Assembly (NCBI RefSeq): GCF_030824435.1 | Contig: NZ_JAVBXS010000018.1 | Coordinates: 1-64,000 of the forward strand | Direction of reading: 5' to 3' | Source of the DNA: Rheinheimera sp. | Lineage (GTDB): Bacteria; Pseudomonadota; Gammaproteobacteria; Enterobacterales; Alteromonadaceae | DNA: 64,000 nucleotides | Shown: positions 9,025-21,309 of the stretch, piece after piece | Layout: every line of letters starts with the position of its first letter | Position numbering within the stretch: the first letter of the stretch is position 1 | The notes under the pieces: generated by a model | The model's input: only the letters and a program-made list of their open reading frames with translations | Databases searched by the model: none | Told to the model about the DNA's origin: nothing | Program-made: the position numbers and the translations under genes

Positions 9025-11184
9025 TTAATAAAATGTTTTGCCCTGCTCCGCCATTTGTAATAACAACGTACTTGGCGCAAAACGGCTACCAAACTGCGCT
9101 TCATAACGACGTAAGTCGGCAACCAAGGTGGTTGCGCCCATAGCGTCGATATAACGGAAAGGTCCACCAATAAAAGGCGGGAAACCTATGCCAAAAATTG
9201 CGCCTATATCACCATCACGCGCAGAAGCGATAATCCCCTCTTCCAGACAACGCACAGCTTCATTCAGCATCTGCACTAAACAACGGTTGCTGATTTGCTC
9301 TGGTGATAACTTGCCGCCGGGCTGCACACCCAACAATGTATACACTGAGGTATCTACTTCTTTTTTGCCTTTATTCGCTTTAGCACCATACAGGTAAAAG
9401 CCTTTTTCCACTTTTTTACCTTTGCGGCCATCGGCAATCAGCTTGTCAAAAGCAGCTGGTGCTTTAAAACGTTCACCCAGTTCCCGTTCCAGAATTGGCG
9501 AAATTTTGGCACCTACATCAATGCCCACTTCATCCAGCAAAGTAATAGGTCCAACCGGCAAACCAAATTTAGTCAGGGCTTTATCCAGTTTTTCTACCGG
9601 CTCGCCTTCGAGCAGCAAATTGGCCGCTTCATTCATATATAAAGCCAGGATACGGTTCACATAAAAACCGGCACCGTCTTTCACCACTATCGGGGTTTTG
9701 CCTTGTTTACGGGCAAAAGCAACAGTAGTGGCAATAGTTTGAGCTGAGGTTTTTTCATGGGCTATCACTTCCACCAACGGCATTTTGTCGACCGGTGAAA
9801 AATAATGCAGACCAATGACGTTTTCCGGCCGGGCTGCTTGTGCCGCTATCTGGCCAATAGGCAAAGAGCTGGTGTTGGAGGCAAAAATAGTATTTTCATG
9901 ACAATGGCTTTCAATGTCTTTCACCATCTGCTGTTTGAGCGCTAAATCTTCAAACACAGCTTCCACCACCAGGTCTACATCATGAAAACCGCTGTAATCA
10001 GTGCTACCAGTTAATAACGCCATCTGCTTTTGCATTTCAGTGCGGCTGATATAACGGCGTTTAAACTTCTTATTTAGCAGGCTATAGCTGTATTTCAGCG
10101 CATTGCTGATGCCTTGCTGATTAATATCTTTAATACGAACAGGGATGCCAGCTTTTCCAGTGGTGACGTTGGCGATACCACCACCCATCAGACCACCACC
10201 CAGCACAGCGGCTTTTTTCACTTTACCGGCTTTGACATCACCGGCACCCGATTCTTTTTTCATCTGGGTGGTGGCAAAAAATAAGCCACGTAAAGCTTTG
10301 GAAACCGACGTCATACAAAGCTCACCAAAAGCCTGAGCTTCTACCTGAAGTCCACGGGCCATGCCGCTGTCAACGCCGGCTTTGATGGCTTCGATGATTT
10401 TCAGCGGCGCCGGATAATGGCCGCCTGTTTTTAATAAGGTTTGTTTGGTCGCCTGGCTAAATAAAATGCCGCGGCCAATCGACGTAAATTCCAGCAACTG
10501 GCCAACAAATGGCAGTTTGACGGCTTTGCTGCGATCCGGTTTACCGGAGAGCGCCATTTTTACAGCGGCTTCTAATAAAATGCTTTTTGGCACAACTACA
10601 TCGACTAAACCGGCTTTTTTCGCCTGCACAGCACGCAGTTGTTTACCGGTCAGCATCATATCCAGCGCTTTTTGCAAACCCACCAGTTTTGGCAATCTTT
10701 GGGTGCCGCCACTGCCTGGTAATAACCCCAGCTGTACTTCAGGTAAACCCAACACTGTTTTGCCATCGTCAGTGGCAACCCGGCCATGACAGGCCATGGC
10801 CAGCTCCAGGCCGCCGCCTAAACAAGGGCCGTGAATAGCGGCGATCAGTGGCACATTTAATGCCTCCAGCTGGCCAAACATCTGCTGCCCCATGGCGGCA
10901 ATTTCAGTGGCTTCCTGCGCTGTTTTGCAGGCATCCAGCATAGTAATATCAGCACCGGCAATAAAAGAGTCTGGCTTGCCGGAGATAATCACCAAACCTT
11001 TGATATTTTTATTGCCACGGATTTCATCAAGTAATGTTTTAATTTCATCGGCAAAAGCGGCTTTGAGCACATTCATGCTTTCGCCGGCCACATCCATGGT
11101 AATCACGCCAACACCATCATCACGCAGGTTCAGCGTAAAAGTTTTTGCGGTCCCTGTTTGCTCGATCACTGTTTGCTCCGTCAT
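9025..11184 (-). CDS. fadJ: FadJ, fatty acid oxidation complex alpha subunit
   Basis: A 719-residue bifunctional enzyme. The N-terminal enoyl-CoA hydratase/isomerase domain shows the oxyanion-hole and active-site blocks [31 protein letters not shown] and [19 protein letters not shown]. From about residue 325 the 3-hydroxyacyl-CoA dehydrogenase has the NAD-binding glycine motif [17 protein letters not shown] and the [15 protein letters not shown] block. It hydrates enoyl-CoA and oxidises the 3-hydroxyacyl product in beta-oxidation, together with the thiolase FadI. Its length and FadI partner, rather than FadA, mark it as FadJ. The ATG overlaps the fadI stop by one base (TAATG), indicating translational coupling. 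Confidence 0.95.
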   Translation of the reverse strand: MTEQTVIEQTGTAKTFTLNLRDDGVGVITMDVAGESMNVLKAAFADEIKTLLDEIRGNKNIKGLVIISGKPDSFIAGADITMLDACKTAQEATEIAAMGQQMFGQLEALNVPLIAAIHGPCLGGGLELAMACHGRVATDDGKTVLGLPEVQLGLLPGSGGTQRLPKLVGLQKALDMMLTGKQLRAVQAKKAGLVDVVVPKSILLEAAVKMALSGKPDRSKAVKLPFVGQLLEFTSIGRGILFSQATKQTLLKTGGHYPAPLKIIEAIKAGVDSGMARGLQVEAQAFGELCMTSVSKALRGLFFATTQMKKESGAGDVKAGKVKKAAVLGGGLMGGGIANVTTGKAGIPVRIKDINQQGISNALKYSYSLLNKKFKRRYISRTEMQKQMALLTGSTDYSGFHDVDLVVEAVFEDLALKQQMVKDIESHCHENTIFASNTSSLPIGQIAAQAARPENVIGLHYFSPVDKMPLVEVIAHEKTSAQTIATTVAFARKQGKTPIVVKDGAGFYVNRILALYMNEAANLLLEGEPVEKLDKALTKFGLPVGPITLLDEVGIDVGAKISPILERELGERFKAPAAFDKLIADGRKGKKVEKGFYLYGAKANKGKKEVDTSVYTLLGVQPGGKLSPEQISNRCLVQMLNEAVRCLEEGIIASARDGDIGAIFGIGFPPFIGGPFRYIDAMGATTLVADLRRYEAQFGSRFAPSTLLLQMAEQGKTFY

Positions 11185-12494
11185 TATTCAGTCTCCACTA
11201 TCATGGCAGCGCCCAAACCACCGGCCGCGCAGGCTGTGGTTAAACCAATACCACCACCACGGCGGTTTAATTCATTTAATGTCTGGGTAATTAAGCGGGT
11301 ACCTGTAGCGGCAAATGGGTGGCCATAAGCCAGCGAACCACCGTTCACGTTAAATTTCGCCATATCAATGTCACCAATGGCACTGGAGCGGCCCAGTTTT
11401 TCTTCGGCGAATTTTTTGCTGCCAAACATTTTCATATTGGCAAGCGCCTGAGCGGCAAAAGCTTCGTGCATTTCAATTAAAGTTAAGTCGTTGAGGGTTA
11501 AACCGGCGCGCTCAAGGGCAATAGGAGTCGCATAAGATGGGCCCATCAGCATGTCTTCCCACACATCAATAGCGGCAAAAGCGTAGCTGCGTACATAACC
11601 CAGTGGTTTATAACCTAAGGCTTTGGCATAACTTTCCGGCATCATCAGTACCGCTGAAGCACCATCTGTTAATGGGGTACTGGTAGCGGCAGTAACAGTG
11701 CCGTAGTTACGGTCAAACACTGGTTTTAACTTGCTGTAAGATTCCAGTTTTGAGTCTTTACGGATATTGTTATCCATCTCCAGAAACTTGTTGTATGGCT
11801 CCACATGAGCGGCCATCACTTCATCTTTCATCAGGCCCATTTCCCAGGCTTTAGCGGCCAGGCTATGAGAGCGGTGTGCCATAGCGTCCTGATCGGCGCG
11901 GCTGATGCCATGGCTTTTGGCCATTTGCTCTGCGGTGTCACCCATCGACAAACCTGTGGTGTATTCAGCAACAGCAGGTGGCACCGGCAATAAATCACGC
12001 AGGCCAAGGCGGCGGAAAATCGCCACTTTCTGACCAAAAGTTTTGGCTTTGGTTAAATCCACCAGAGCGCGGGCCAAAGCTTTACTAACGCCAACTGGCA
12101 GCACTGAGCTTGAGTCGGCGCCACCGGCAATCGCCACTTTACTGACACCTGCCATCATGGCTTCAGTCACACTGACCACAGACTGGAAACTGGTGGCACA
12201 AGCGCGGGTCACACTAAAACCGTCAGTGTGCACGTTCATACCGGTACCTAATACAATTTCCCGTGCAATATTCGGCGCTTCCGGCATCTGTACAACTTGA
12301 CCATAAACCACCTGATCAATTAATTTGGCATCCAGCTCACTGCGGATCAACAATTCATTGACGACCAGTTTGCCCAAATCCAGGGCAGAAACCCCGTGGA
12401 ACTCAGTTGCTTGTTTGGCAAATGGCGTACGTAAACCGCGAACTATCGCAATACGGTCGCCCTGACGATTGGTTAATTTAATCTGGCTGGACAT
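11184..12494 (-). CDS. fadI: FadI, 3-ketoacyl-CoA thiolase beta subunit
   Basis: A 436-residue thiolase. The nucleophilic cysteine lies in [12 protein letters not shown] near residue 100, the catalytic His in [18 protein letters not shown], and the second cysteine in [16 protein letters not shown] at the C-terminus. It cleaves 3-ketoacyl-CoA with CoA to acetyl-CoA and a shortened acyl-CoA in partnership with FadJ. The ATG has AGAGGA 6 nt upstream. The FadI family is distinguished from FadA by its longer length and N-terminal [15 protein letters not shown]. The promoter region upstream holds a 20-bp PsrA-like palindrome, suggesting control by fatty acids. Confidence 0.95.
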   Translation of the reverse strand: MSSQIKLTNRQGDRIAIVRGLRTPFAKQATEFHGVSALDLGKLVVNELLIRSELDAKLIDQVVYGQVVQMPEAPNIAREIVLGTGMNVHTDGFSVTRACATSFQSVVSVTEAMMAGVSKVAIAGGADSSSVLPVGVSKALARALVDLTKAKTFGQKVAIFRRLGLRDLLPVPPAVAEYTTGLSMGDTAEQMAKSHGISRADQDAMAHRSHSLAAKAWEMGLMKDEVMAAHVEPYNKFLEMDNNIRKDSKLESYSKLKPVFDRNYGTVTAATSTPLTDGASAVLMMPESYAKALGYKPLGYVRSYAFAAIDVWEDMLMGPSYATPIALERAGLTLNDLTLIEMHEAFAAQALANMKMFGSKKFAEEKLGRSSAIGDIDMAKFNVNGGSLAYGHPFAATGTRLITQTLNELNRRGGGIGLTTACAAGGLGAAMIVETE

Positions 12495-12568
12495 GAATGA
12501 TCCTCTTGGTTTTATCCGACACAGGTCTGACCTGTAATTTTTTTTGATTGTAACGAGAGATCTGACAA

Positions 12569-12588
12569 ATTAAAACAGTTGTTTTAAT
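12569..12588. promoter_or_regulatory. 20-bp palindrome, candidate PsrA operator for fadIJ
   Basis: The arms ATTAAAACA (12569-12577) and TGTTTTAAT (12580-12588) are perfect inverted repeats around GT. The AAAC-N4-GTTT core fits the G/CAAAC-N2-4-GTTTG/C motif described for PsrA, the TetR-family regulator of fatty acid degradation in pseudomonads and Shewanella-like bacteria. It lies 75 nt upstream of fadI and on the other side of the moxR operon. Binding by PsrA is inference. Confidence 0.55.
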
Positions 12589-12741
12589 GACATAAAGACC
12601 TTATATCCTGACATGGCAAAAAGCCTAGTCGTATTTAAGCCGAAACGCTTGATAAATAATCAATTAATTCAGATGGACTGTGCATCAAAAACCAACAGCA
12701 TCCATCCCTCAATCAACGGAACAACGAATAAGAGTGCAGCT

Positions 12742-13692
12742 GTGAACGCATTTAATAAGTTAAAAACCTATCTGGACTCTCAGGTATTAGGCCAACCCGC
12801 TCTGACCGAAGGGATTTTGCTGGCTTTACTCGCCAATGGCCATTTATTGGTAGAAGGCCCGCCGGGTCTTGCCAAAACAAGGGCTGTGAATGCCCTTGCT
12901 CATGGGGTGGAAGGTAGTTTTCACCGTATTCAGTTTACCCCCGACTTATTACCTGCGGATTTAACCGGCACTGACATTTACCGCCCTGAAACCGGTAAAT
13001 TTGAATTTCAGAGTGGCCCTTTGTTTCATCATATTATTCTGGCCGATGAAATTAACCGCGCCCCTGCCAAAGTGCAGTCCGCTTTATTAGAAGCGATGGC
13101 CGAAAAACAAATTACCGTTGGCCGTCATAGCTATAAGTTACCTGAGTTGTTTCTGGTGATGGCCACCCAAAACCCGCTGGAGCAGGAAGGTACTTATCCG
13201 CTTCCGGAAGCACAACTTGACCGCTTTTTACTGCATTTAAAAGTGGATTATCCGGACGCTGCTACTGAACTCGCCATTTTAAAACTGACCCGCGGTGAAG
13301 CGCTGGAGCAAGCGGCCGAACAACCGGTACGTATCAGCCAAAGTGATATTTTTGCCGCCCGTAAAGCCATTTTAAAACTGCATTTTGCCGAAAGTCTGGA
13401 GCAATATGTGGTGCAGCTGATTATGGCCACCCGCCGCGCCGCCGACTACAGCCCCAAACTTGGCCGCTGGATAGCCTACGGCGCCAGCCCACGCGCCACC
13501 ATAGCACTGGAACGTTGCGCCCGCGCCAAAGCCTGGCTGGCTGGCCGCGATTTTGTGACACCGGATGATGTGCAGGCTGTGTTTCATAATGTAGTGCGTC
13601 ACCGATTATTGCTGACTTATGAAGCAGAAGCCGAAGGTGTCAGCACCGATGATGTGTTGACTGAAATACTCAGTCTGGTGCCAGTTGCCTGA
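12742..13692 (+). CDS. MoxR-family AAA+ ATPase
   Basis: About 316 residues from GTG 12742. Walker A is GPPGLAKT, Walker B ILADEINRAPAKVQSALLEAMAE shortens to the DEINRA core, and sensor 1 is MATQNPLEQEGTYPLPEAQLDRF in part. MoxR ATPases are chaperone-like enzymes that, with VWA proteins, mature other protein complexes or membrane processes. The GTG is preferred since it gives VNAFNKLKTYLDSQVLGQP like family members, with AAGAG 7 nt upstream; the frame extends to ATG 12613, which would add 43 residues without family similarity. It heads the tightly packed six-gene run with overlaps that ends at batD. Confidence 0.85.
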   Translation: MNAFNKLKTYLDSQVLGQPALTEGILLALLANGHLLVEGPPGLAKTRAVNALAHGVEGSFHRIQFTPDLLPADLTGTDIYRPETGKFEFQSGPLFHHIILADEINRAPAKVQSALLEAMAEKQITVGRHSYKLPELFLVMATQNPLEQEGTYPLPEAQLDRFLLHLKVDYPDAATELAILKLTRGEALEQAAEQPVRISQSDIFAARKAILKLHFAESLEQYVVQLIMATRRAADYSPKLGRWIAYGASPRATIALERCARAKAWLAGRDFVTPDDVQAVFHNVVRHRLLLTYEAEAEGVSTDDVLTEILSLVPVA

Positions 13693-13705
13693 AGGAAAGG
13701 CGAAG

Positions 13706-14680
13706 ATGAGCGCCAGCACCACCCAAATCAGCCAATGGCTGGCTGAACTGCACAGCAACGGTACCGAAGTTGATTTAAAACAACTGCTCAGATATCAGCG
13801 GCATACCCAGCTTTTTGACTTAACACCGGCTCAGACTATTCAAAGCAAACTAGCCGGCAGTTATCTGGCCAAAAGCAAAGGCCGCGGTATGGAATTTGAT
13901 GAAGTACGGCATTATCAGAATGGTGATGACGTACGTACTATTGACTGGCGTGTCACAGCACGCACCGGCAAAGTGCACACCAAACTATTCCGTGAAGAAA
14001 AAGAACGGCCGGTGTTTATCCTGACAGATTTGGGTAGCTCCATGCAGTTTGGCTCAGCGCTGCTGTTAAAGTCGGTGCAGGCTTGTCATCTGGCCGCTTT
14101 AATTGCCTGGCATGTGAAAAAAACCGGCGACAAACTCGGTGGTATTGTGTTTCATCAACAGCAAATCCGCGAGTTAAAACCGGCAGGACGCAGTCAGGCC
14201 GTATTACGTTATCTGCACCAGCTTACTGAACTGCAACAACAGGCTCTGGCCTTGTTAAATCAATCCACAACGCCACCAAACCATAATCTGGCGTTGGCTT
14301 TGGGTCAACTACGCCGTTTGGCAAGGCCTGGTAGTCTGGTGTTTGTGATTTCTGATTTTCAGCAGCTGGACGAAAGTTGTCTGCGGCATTTGCGCGCTTT
14401 AAGCCTGCATAATGAAGTTCGGATTTGTCAGCTTGACGATCCGCTTGAACAGTCTATCCCGGCACAGGCATCCGGCATGGCGCAGGTTTCTGATGGTGCA
14501 AGCCCTATCAGTTTGCAGCTGGACTCTTCTAAAGTGCAGCAACAATACCTGCAGCAACAACAGCAGTTTCAGCAACAGCTACAACAACACTGGACCACGC
14601 TTGGCCTTACCAGCTGGCAGTTCAGCGCTGCCATACCTTTGTTGACTCAGCTAAGCGGGAGGAAGCATGACCACAACTAA
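13706..14680 (+). CDS. DUF58 (VWA-like) protein of the MoxR operon
   Basis: A 324-residue protein. The DUF58 signature is clear at residues ~55-100: SKGRGMEFDEVRHYQNGDDV then TIDWRVTARTGK and LFREEKERPV, followed by a VWA-like segment FILTDLGSSM (MIDAS-type DxGSS variant). The C-terminal part is glutamine rich. Such proteins are partners of MoxR ATPases; their biochemical role is not settled. The ATG has GAAGGAAAGG upstream; the frame also opens at TTG 13685. It follows moxR by 13 nt and overlaps the next gene by 14 nt. Confidence 0.88.
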   Translation: MSASTTQISQWLAELHSNGTEVDLKQLLRYQRHTQLFDLTPAQTIQSKLAGSYLAKSKGRGMEFDEVRHYQNGDDVRTIDWRVTARTGKVHTKLFREEKERPVFILTDLGSSMQFGSALLLKSVQACHLAALIAWHVKKTGDKLGGIVFHQQQIRELKPAGRSQAVLRYLHQLTELQQQALALLNQSTTPPNHNLALALGQLRRLARPGSLVFVISDFQQLDESCLRHLRALSLHNEVRICQLDDPLEQSIPAQASGMAQVSDGASPISLQLDSSKVQQQYLQQQQQFQQQLQQHWTTLGLTSWQFSAAIPLLTQLSGRKHDHN

Positions 14681-15203
14681 TGCTCAGCCACAAAATGCAG
14701 CGTTGGCACAACTTGCAGATATTCAGGAACCTTTGTTAGCAAACGACTGGTATCTGGCGCCGGTCTGGTGGTTGTTGGCGGTTTTTGTTGTTGTGGTATT
14801 TTGGTTATTATTGCGCCGTTATCAGCACTTTCAGCAGCGCCGGGCACCAAGACGATTTGCCCTTGCCACATTATCAACTATCGACCTGAACAAGCCTGAT
14901 GCGCCCGCACAAATCACCAGCCTGCTAAAAAGATGGTTGTTAAGCGAAGCTCCACAACATCCGGCTTTGGCCTATAGCGGTAAAAACTGGCAGCAGTTTT
15001 TGGTGTCGACCTTAACCGCCAGCGGGCAGCTCAAAATAAACGGCGCCCCCCTGCCCGATTTATTGGCTTTACATTACCAACAGTCAGCTGACCCCGCCGA
15101 AGTGCAACGTTATGCCGCTTTTGCGCTGATCTGGTTGCAACAAGCTGACCTTCGCCTGAGCAACGGCAATGCCAACACAGCGCAGGGAGTAAAGCATGTT
15201 TGA
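14667..15203 (+). CDS. DUF4381 membrane protein of the Bat operon
   Basis: A 178-residue protein with one strong transmembrane helix (WWLLAVFVVVVFWLLL, about residues 33-48) preceded by a short N-terminal domain and followed by a cytoplasmic-looking region with RRYQHFQQRRAPRRFA. DUF4381 proteins sit with MoxR/DUF58/VWA genes in many gammaproteobacteria and nothing is known of their chemistry. GGGAGG lies 5 nt before the ATG. It overlaps the DUF58 gene by 14 nt and the next gene by 8 nt, indicating a single operon. Confidence 0.83.
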   Translation: MTTTNAQPQNAALAQLADIQEPLLANDWYLAPVWWLLAVFVVVVFWLLLRRYQHFQQRRAPRRFALATLSTIDLNKPDAPAQITSLLKRWLLSEAPQHPALAYSGKNWQQFLVSTLTASGQLKINGAPLPDLLALHYQQSADPAEVQRYAAFALIWLQQADLRLSNGNANTAQGVKHV

Positions 15204-16189
15204 TTTCAGTTACCCCTGGGCTTTTGTGCTGTTGGTACTGCCCTTTTTGCTAAAAACCAAACAAAAAACAGCGGGTGCCAGCCTGTATTTACCGCCACTG
15301 GCGCAAGTGGCCAGAGTGCAGTCAGCGCAGACAGCGTCAACAGTGCCAAAACGCCGGCAATTGTTGTTTGCTGTTATCTGGTTATTGCTGGTCACTGCGG
15401 CGGCAGCACCAAAATGGCTTGGTGAAGCAGTCACACTGCCACAACAAGGCCGCGATATGATGCTGGCTGTTGATTTGTCAGGTTCGATGAATATCAACGA
15501 CATGGTAATTGAGGGCCAGGCCGCCAACCGGTTGGATGTAGTGAAGTTTGTCTTGTCCGATTTTATACAGCAGCGTCAGGGCGACCGCCTTGGCCTGGTG
15601 CTTTTTGCCGATGCCGCTTATCAACAAACACCGTTAACTTTTGACCGCCAGACAGTCCAACAAATGCTGGACGAAGCCGTACTTGGACTGGTCGGGCAAC
15701 GTACAGCTATTGGTGAAGCCATCGGCCTTGCAGTCAAAAGATTTAATACCTATGAAAGCTCGAATAAGGTGCTGATTTTACTCAGCGATGGCGCCAACAC
15801 TGCAGGTAATATTCAGCCACGCGAAGCGCTGGAGCTTGCCAAAGCCGCAGGTGTAAAAATATATACAGTGGGTGTGGGTGCTGAACAAATGGTGCAACAA
15901 GGTATTTTTGGCCCGCAATTGGTCAATCCGTCGGACGATCTGGATGAAGTGTTATTAACTGAACTTGCCACAGCCACTGGCGGGCGCTATTTCAGGGCCC
16001 GTGATTTAAATGAGCTGCAACAGATTTATCAGCTGCTTGACCAGCTTGAACCTATCGAAAGAGATCAGCTGAATTACCGGCCACAACAAAGTTTGCTGCA
16101 CTGGCCGCTGGCCACTGCATTGATGCTGATTTTGCTGCTGATATTGGCAAAGCTCCCCTGGCAACAATGGCGTCGCGGAGGTTCAGACC

Positions 16190-16200
<11 letters not shown>
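15196..16200 (+). CDS. batA: VWA-domain membrane protein, BatA-like
   Basis: A 334-residue protein with an N-terminal membrane anchor (about residues 1-20 and 50-75) and a von Willebrand factor A domain whose MIDAS motif is DLSGSMN, near residue 95, with further conserved ILLSDGANT and GGRYFRARD. A C-terminal helix (LATALMLILLLILAK) closes the protein. Bat (Bacteroides aerotolerance) proteins form a periplasmic/inner-membrane complex with MoxR; whether it aids oxidative stress here is not shown. Its ATG overlaps the upstream gene by 8 nt with GGGAG upstream; it overlaps batB by 11 nt. Confidence 0.86.
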
Positions 16201-18030
<1,830 letters not shown>

Positions 18031-18037
<7 letters not shown>

Positions 18038-19725
18038 CCCTGTTGAAACGCTGGCCGGCTCAAGCGCTGTTCAGCGCGCTGACATTCGCTGCAACCTTGC
18101 TGCTGTGCAGCAACCAGGCACAGGCGGCAACATCACTACAAGCCACTGTTGATAAAAATCCGGTGATGCTGGGTGAAGAATTGCTGCTGCAAATAGAACT
18201 GGATGAAAAAGTGTCAGGTCATCAACTGGATTTTTCAGTTCTTGCCAATGACTTTAATTTCAGTGCCCCTGCGATTAGCCAGAGTATGCAAATTATTAAT
18301 GGCCGCTCCAGTCAGAGCACGCGCTGGCAACTGAGTTTATTTGCCAAAAAAACCGGTAACTTTGTGATCCCTGCTTTTGAAATTGAAGGGTTACGCAGCG
18401 ATCCTATTCCGCTGACAGTGGTTGCCGCGGACCCAAATGGCACAGGCTCAGATGAACTTTTTATTGAAAGTAGCTTAAGCAGCAACGAACTTTATGTACA
18501 GCAGCTGGTGTATTACGACGTCAAAATCTTTTTTAACGGTGATTTACAGCGCGGCAGCCTGAGTCAGCCTGAGTTGCCGGGTGCCACCATAGAGCAGCTT
18601 GGCAAGGATATCGAAGGTTCAGAACTGGTTAATGGGCAACGTTATCAGACCATCACCCGCCGTTATACGGTCATAGTGCAGCAACAAGGGAGCTTTGATT
18701 TGGCTGCGCCCTGGTTTAAAGGTGAAATGATTGACCGTCAGAGTTCAAGATATGATTATTTTGCCAAAACCAAAACAGTTTCTGCTCAGGGCCAGGCGCT
18801 GAAACTGACAGTGAAGCCCATGCCGGACAACTTTCAGGGCGAATGGCTGGTGTCTGAACTGGTGGCGCTGACCGAAGAGTGGACACCGCCGGGCAATGAA
18901 CTAACACAAGGTGAACCCGTCACCCGTACTATTACCCTGACGGCGTTGGATTTGGCCGATCACCAGTTACCGGATCTGAATATCCCTTTACCTGCGGGCA
19001 TTAAAAGTTACGCCGAGCAGCCACAAAGCAAAAAAGCTGAACGTAATGGCCGGCTGGTGGCACAAAAAGTTTTTACTTCAGCCGTGATTGCCACACAAAA
19101 CGGTGACCTGGTGTTACCTGCAGTCCGCATTCCATGGTGGAACAGCAAAACCAATGAGCTGGCGTACGCTGAGCTGCCGGAGCGTACTTTAAAAGTAGCG
19201 CTGAACCCGTCACAACCAGAAGCTCAGGTCAATGCCGAAGCTGTGGTGGCCGCAGTAACACCGGCAAACGAAATTAACGCTCAGCCGCAGTCAGTCAGTC
19301 CATGGTTCTGGAGTTACAGCAGCACAACAATGTTATTGTTATGGCTCACCACCCTGGCCTTATGGTTGCTGCCAAAATTACCCAGACCACAAAGTGCTCA
19401 GGCTATAGCGCCACAGCCGCAATTAAAATTCAGTTCACGCAAACTCAAAGCCGCCTGCCTTGCCAATAACAGCAGTGAAGCTGCTGCCCAACTGGTGCAG
19501 TGGGCAAGTCAAGGCATTGACAGCCAGATTGTACGTTTGCCACAGTTATTGCAGCATCTGCCCGACTGTGAGCTCAGGCATGAAGTGGAAAAACTCTGCC
19601 ATCAACCTTATCAGCCCACAGCTGCCGCCTGGCAAGGACAACCATTATTTGAAGCTTTTGCTAAATATAAACATGTGCAGCAGCTGCCGGTAAAATCACA
19701 GCTAAGGCCGCTTTATCCGGGTTAA
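18031..19725 (+). CDS. batD: BatD-like protein (BatD/DUF7939 type)
   Basis: A 564-residue protein with an N-terminal signal-like segment (FSALTFAATLLLCSNQAQAA), then a beta-rich BatD region with repeated Ig-like strands (LQATVDKNPVMLGEELLLQI), and a C-terminal transmembrane helix followed by a short domain ending PQLLQHLPDCELRHEVEKL. BatD proteins are exported to the periplasm side with the BatA/B complex. The ATG has AAGGAG about 10 nt upstream and overlaps batB by 7 nt. It ends the MoxR-Bat operon at the following terminator. Confidence 0.85.
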
Positions 19726-19785
19726 CAGCTGGCGCTGGCTGCACTGTACTTTGTGCTTCACCGGCCAGTCCGGAACGTTGAAACA

Positions 19786-19814
19786 GGGCTGCTATTTTCG
19801 AGCGGCCCTTTTTT
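19786..19814 (+). terminator. Terminator after the Bat operon
   Basis: Arms GGGCTGCT (19786-19793) and AGCGGCCC (19801-19808), pairing with one G:T, 7-nt loop, followed by six T residues. It closes the moxR-batD transcript before the sigma factor gene. Confidence 0.75.
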
Positions 19815-19889
19815 ATGAAAGACTGAACATTTTTTTGCCGCATGCCGGTCTATTGTCAATACAGTTCAAAAAATGATGAATCCCCGAAC

Positions 19890-20402
19890 ATGAGCAGTAA
19901 AGATCTGCGTTATCAGGCTCTGGTAAAAACCTTTTATGCCGATTTATACCGGTATGCATATTGGTTATGTCAGCACAAAGCCATCGCCGATGATTTAGTG
20001 CAGGAGACTTTTCTGCGCGCATGGAAACATCTGGACTCTCTGCTGGATGCCGGCTCTGCCAAAGGTTGGCTGGTCACCATCTTAAGGCGGGAAAATGCCA
20101 GGCGTTTTGAACGCAAACAGTTTGATTATCAGGAGATAGAACAAGACGAGCTCAGCGACCAACATTCGGGCTCACCTGAACAACTTGCCGAACAATCTCA
20201 GTTACAACAACTCATTCTCGGTCTTGATCTTGAGTACCGTGAACCGCTGGTGATGCAGGTTTTGCTTGGCATGACAGGTGAAGAAATTGCCACCACTCTG
20301 GCGTTAAATCTCAATACAGTGAACACCAGACTGTACCGCGCCCGCCACCAGCTGCGCGAACTTATCAAAAGCACAAATTTGGGGAGCCATCGCCATGGAT
20401 GA
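19890..20402 (+). CDS. ECF-type sigma-70 family RNA polymerase sigma factor
   Basis: A 170-residue sigma factor from ATG 19890 (MSSKDLRYQALVKTF). Region 2 is recognisable by YWLCQHKAIADDLVQETFLR and AWKHLDSL; region 4 by PLVMQVLLGMTGEEIATTLA and NLNTVNTRLYRARHQLRELI, the helix-turn-helix that reads the -35. Length and absence of regions 1 and 3 fit an ECF factor. Its frame continues upstream to 19842, which would add 16 residues. The next gene, overlapping by 8 nt, encodes a membrane anti-sigma-like partner, so it is probably released by a signal at the membrane. The target genes are unknown. Confidence 0.88.
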   Translation: MSSKDLRYQALVKTFYADLYRYAYWLCQHKAIADDLVQETFLRAWKHLDSLLDAGSAKGWLVTILRRENARRFERKQFDYQEIEQDELSDQHSGSPEQLAEQSQLQQLILGLDLEYREPLVMQVLLGMTGEEIATTLALNLNTVNTRLYRARHQLRELIKSTNLGSHRHG

Positions 20403-21117
20403 ACTGGAATTTCGTCGTCGTTTATTCAGTGATCCAAAAGCTGGTACCACTGAACTACAACAAGCGCTGCAGCAAGACGAAGCAAAAAAACAACTGCAAC
20501 AGGAATTATTGCAGCTGGACACGCAGCTGCTACAGGCCATGCAAGTCGGGGTGCCGCATGAACTAGCCGACCGCTTAATGTTTAATCAGCAGTTGGCCGG
20601 GTTCAGGCAACAAAAACGACGCCGGCAATGGACTTATGGCATAGCGGCAGCCGTAGCACTGACGGCGGGCCTGGTGCAACTTCGCTTTGAATTTGTCCAT
20701 TTTGGCAACGACCTGGGCAGTTATGCACTGGCCCATGTGTACCATGAAGCCAGTGCGCTGGTAAGCCTAAATGAACAATTACCTATGGCAACAGTTAATG
20801 CCCTGATGGCGGATTTTGCTGGCAAACTTGATGGTTTTGACGGTCAGGTACACTATGCCAGATTTTGTAATTTCCGCGGTGTGCGTGCGCTGCATCTGAT
20901 CCTCAAGACGCAGGACGGTCCTGTCACTGTGTTTGTATTGCCAAAAGATCATGGCTGGCAACCTAATCAGGGTTTTGCCGACGACAATTTTCACGGACAG
21001 AGTCTGGCCCTTGCCGGCGCTGATTTGGTGCTGGTGGCGGCCAAACAACAACAGCTAACACCGCTTGCAGACAAACTGCAACAACAGTTCAGCTTTAATC
21101 CGGGACAAAGATCCTGA
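20395..21117 (+). CDS. DUF3379 membrane protein, probable anti-sigma factor
   Basis: A 240-residue protein. The N-terminal cytoplasmic part begins MDELEFRRRLFSDP and is rich in glutamine and charged residues; one transmembrane helix (YGIAAAVALTAGLVQLRF, about residues 80-100) separates it from a periplasmic domain with AHVYHEASAL and ARFCNFRGVRALHLIL. DUF3379 proteins accompany ECF sigma factors in Shewanella-like bacteria and are inferred anti-sigma factors. The ATG has GGGGAG 8 nt upstream and overlaps the sigma gene by 8 nt. The lone cysteine in the periplasmic part might be a sensing residue; that is speculation. Confidence 0.82.
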   Translation: MDELEFRRRLFSDPKAGTTELQQALQQDEAKKQLQQELLQLDTQLLQAMQVGVPHELADRLMFNQQLAGFRQQKRRRQWTYGIAAAVALTAGLVQLRFEFVHFGNDLGSYALAHVYHEASALVSLNEQLPMATVNALMADFAGKLDGFDGQVHYARFCNFRGVRALHLILKTQDGPVTVFVLPKDHGWQPNQGFADDNFHGQSLALAGADLVLVAAKQQQLTPLADKLQQQFSFNPGQRS

Positions 21118-21309
21118 ACCAAGGCAACTGCAACTGGTAGCATCTGTTGGTGCAATCACAGAAAAGCACTGGCTGAAACGACACCCCCTTGTTAGCATGT
21201 GCCGCCGCTCAGCCTGTTGCAGTTTTAACCCTCACTGCAACTCTGTTTAGCAAGCTGCCGGCTTTCACAGACTATCAACAATACCAATAACTCAGATGAG
21301 GTCGTTATT

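Noticed and set aside
11184-12494. FadA-type thiolase (fadBA) identity
   Set aside because: The partner gene and N-terminus fit FadI/FadJ better than FadA/FadB.
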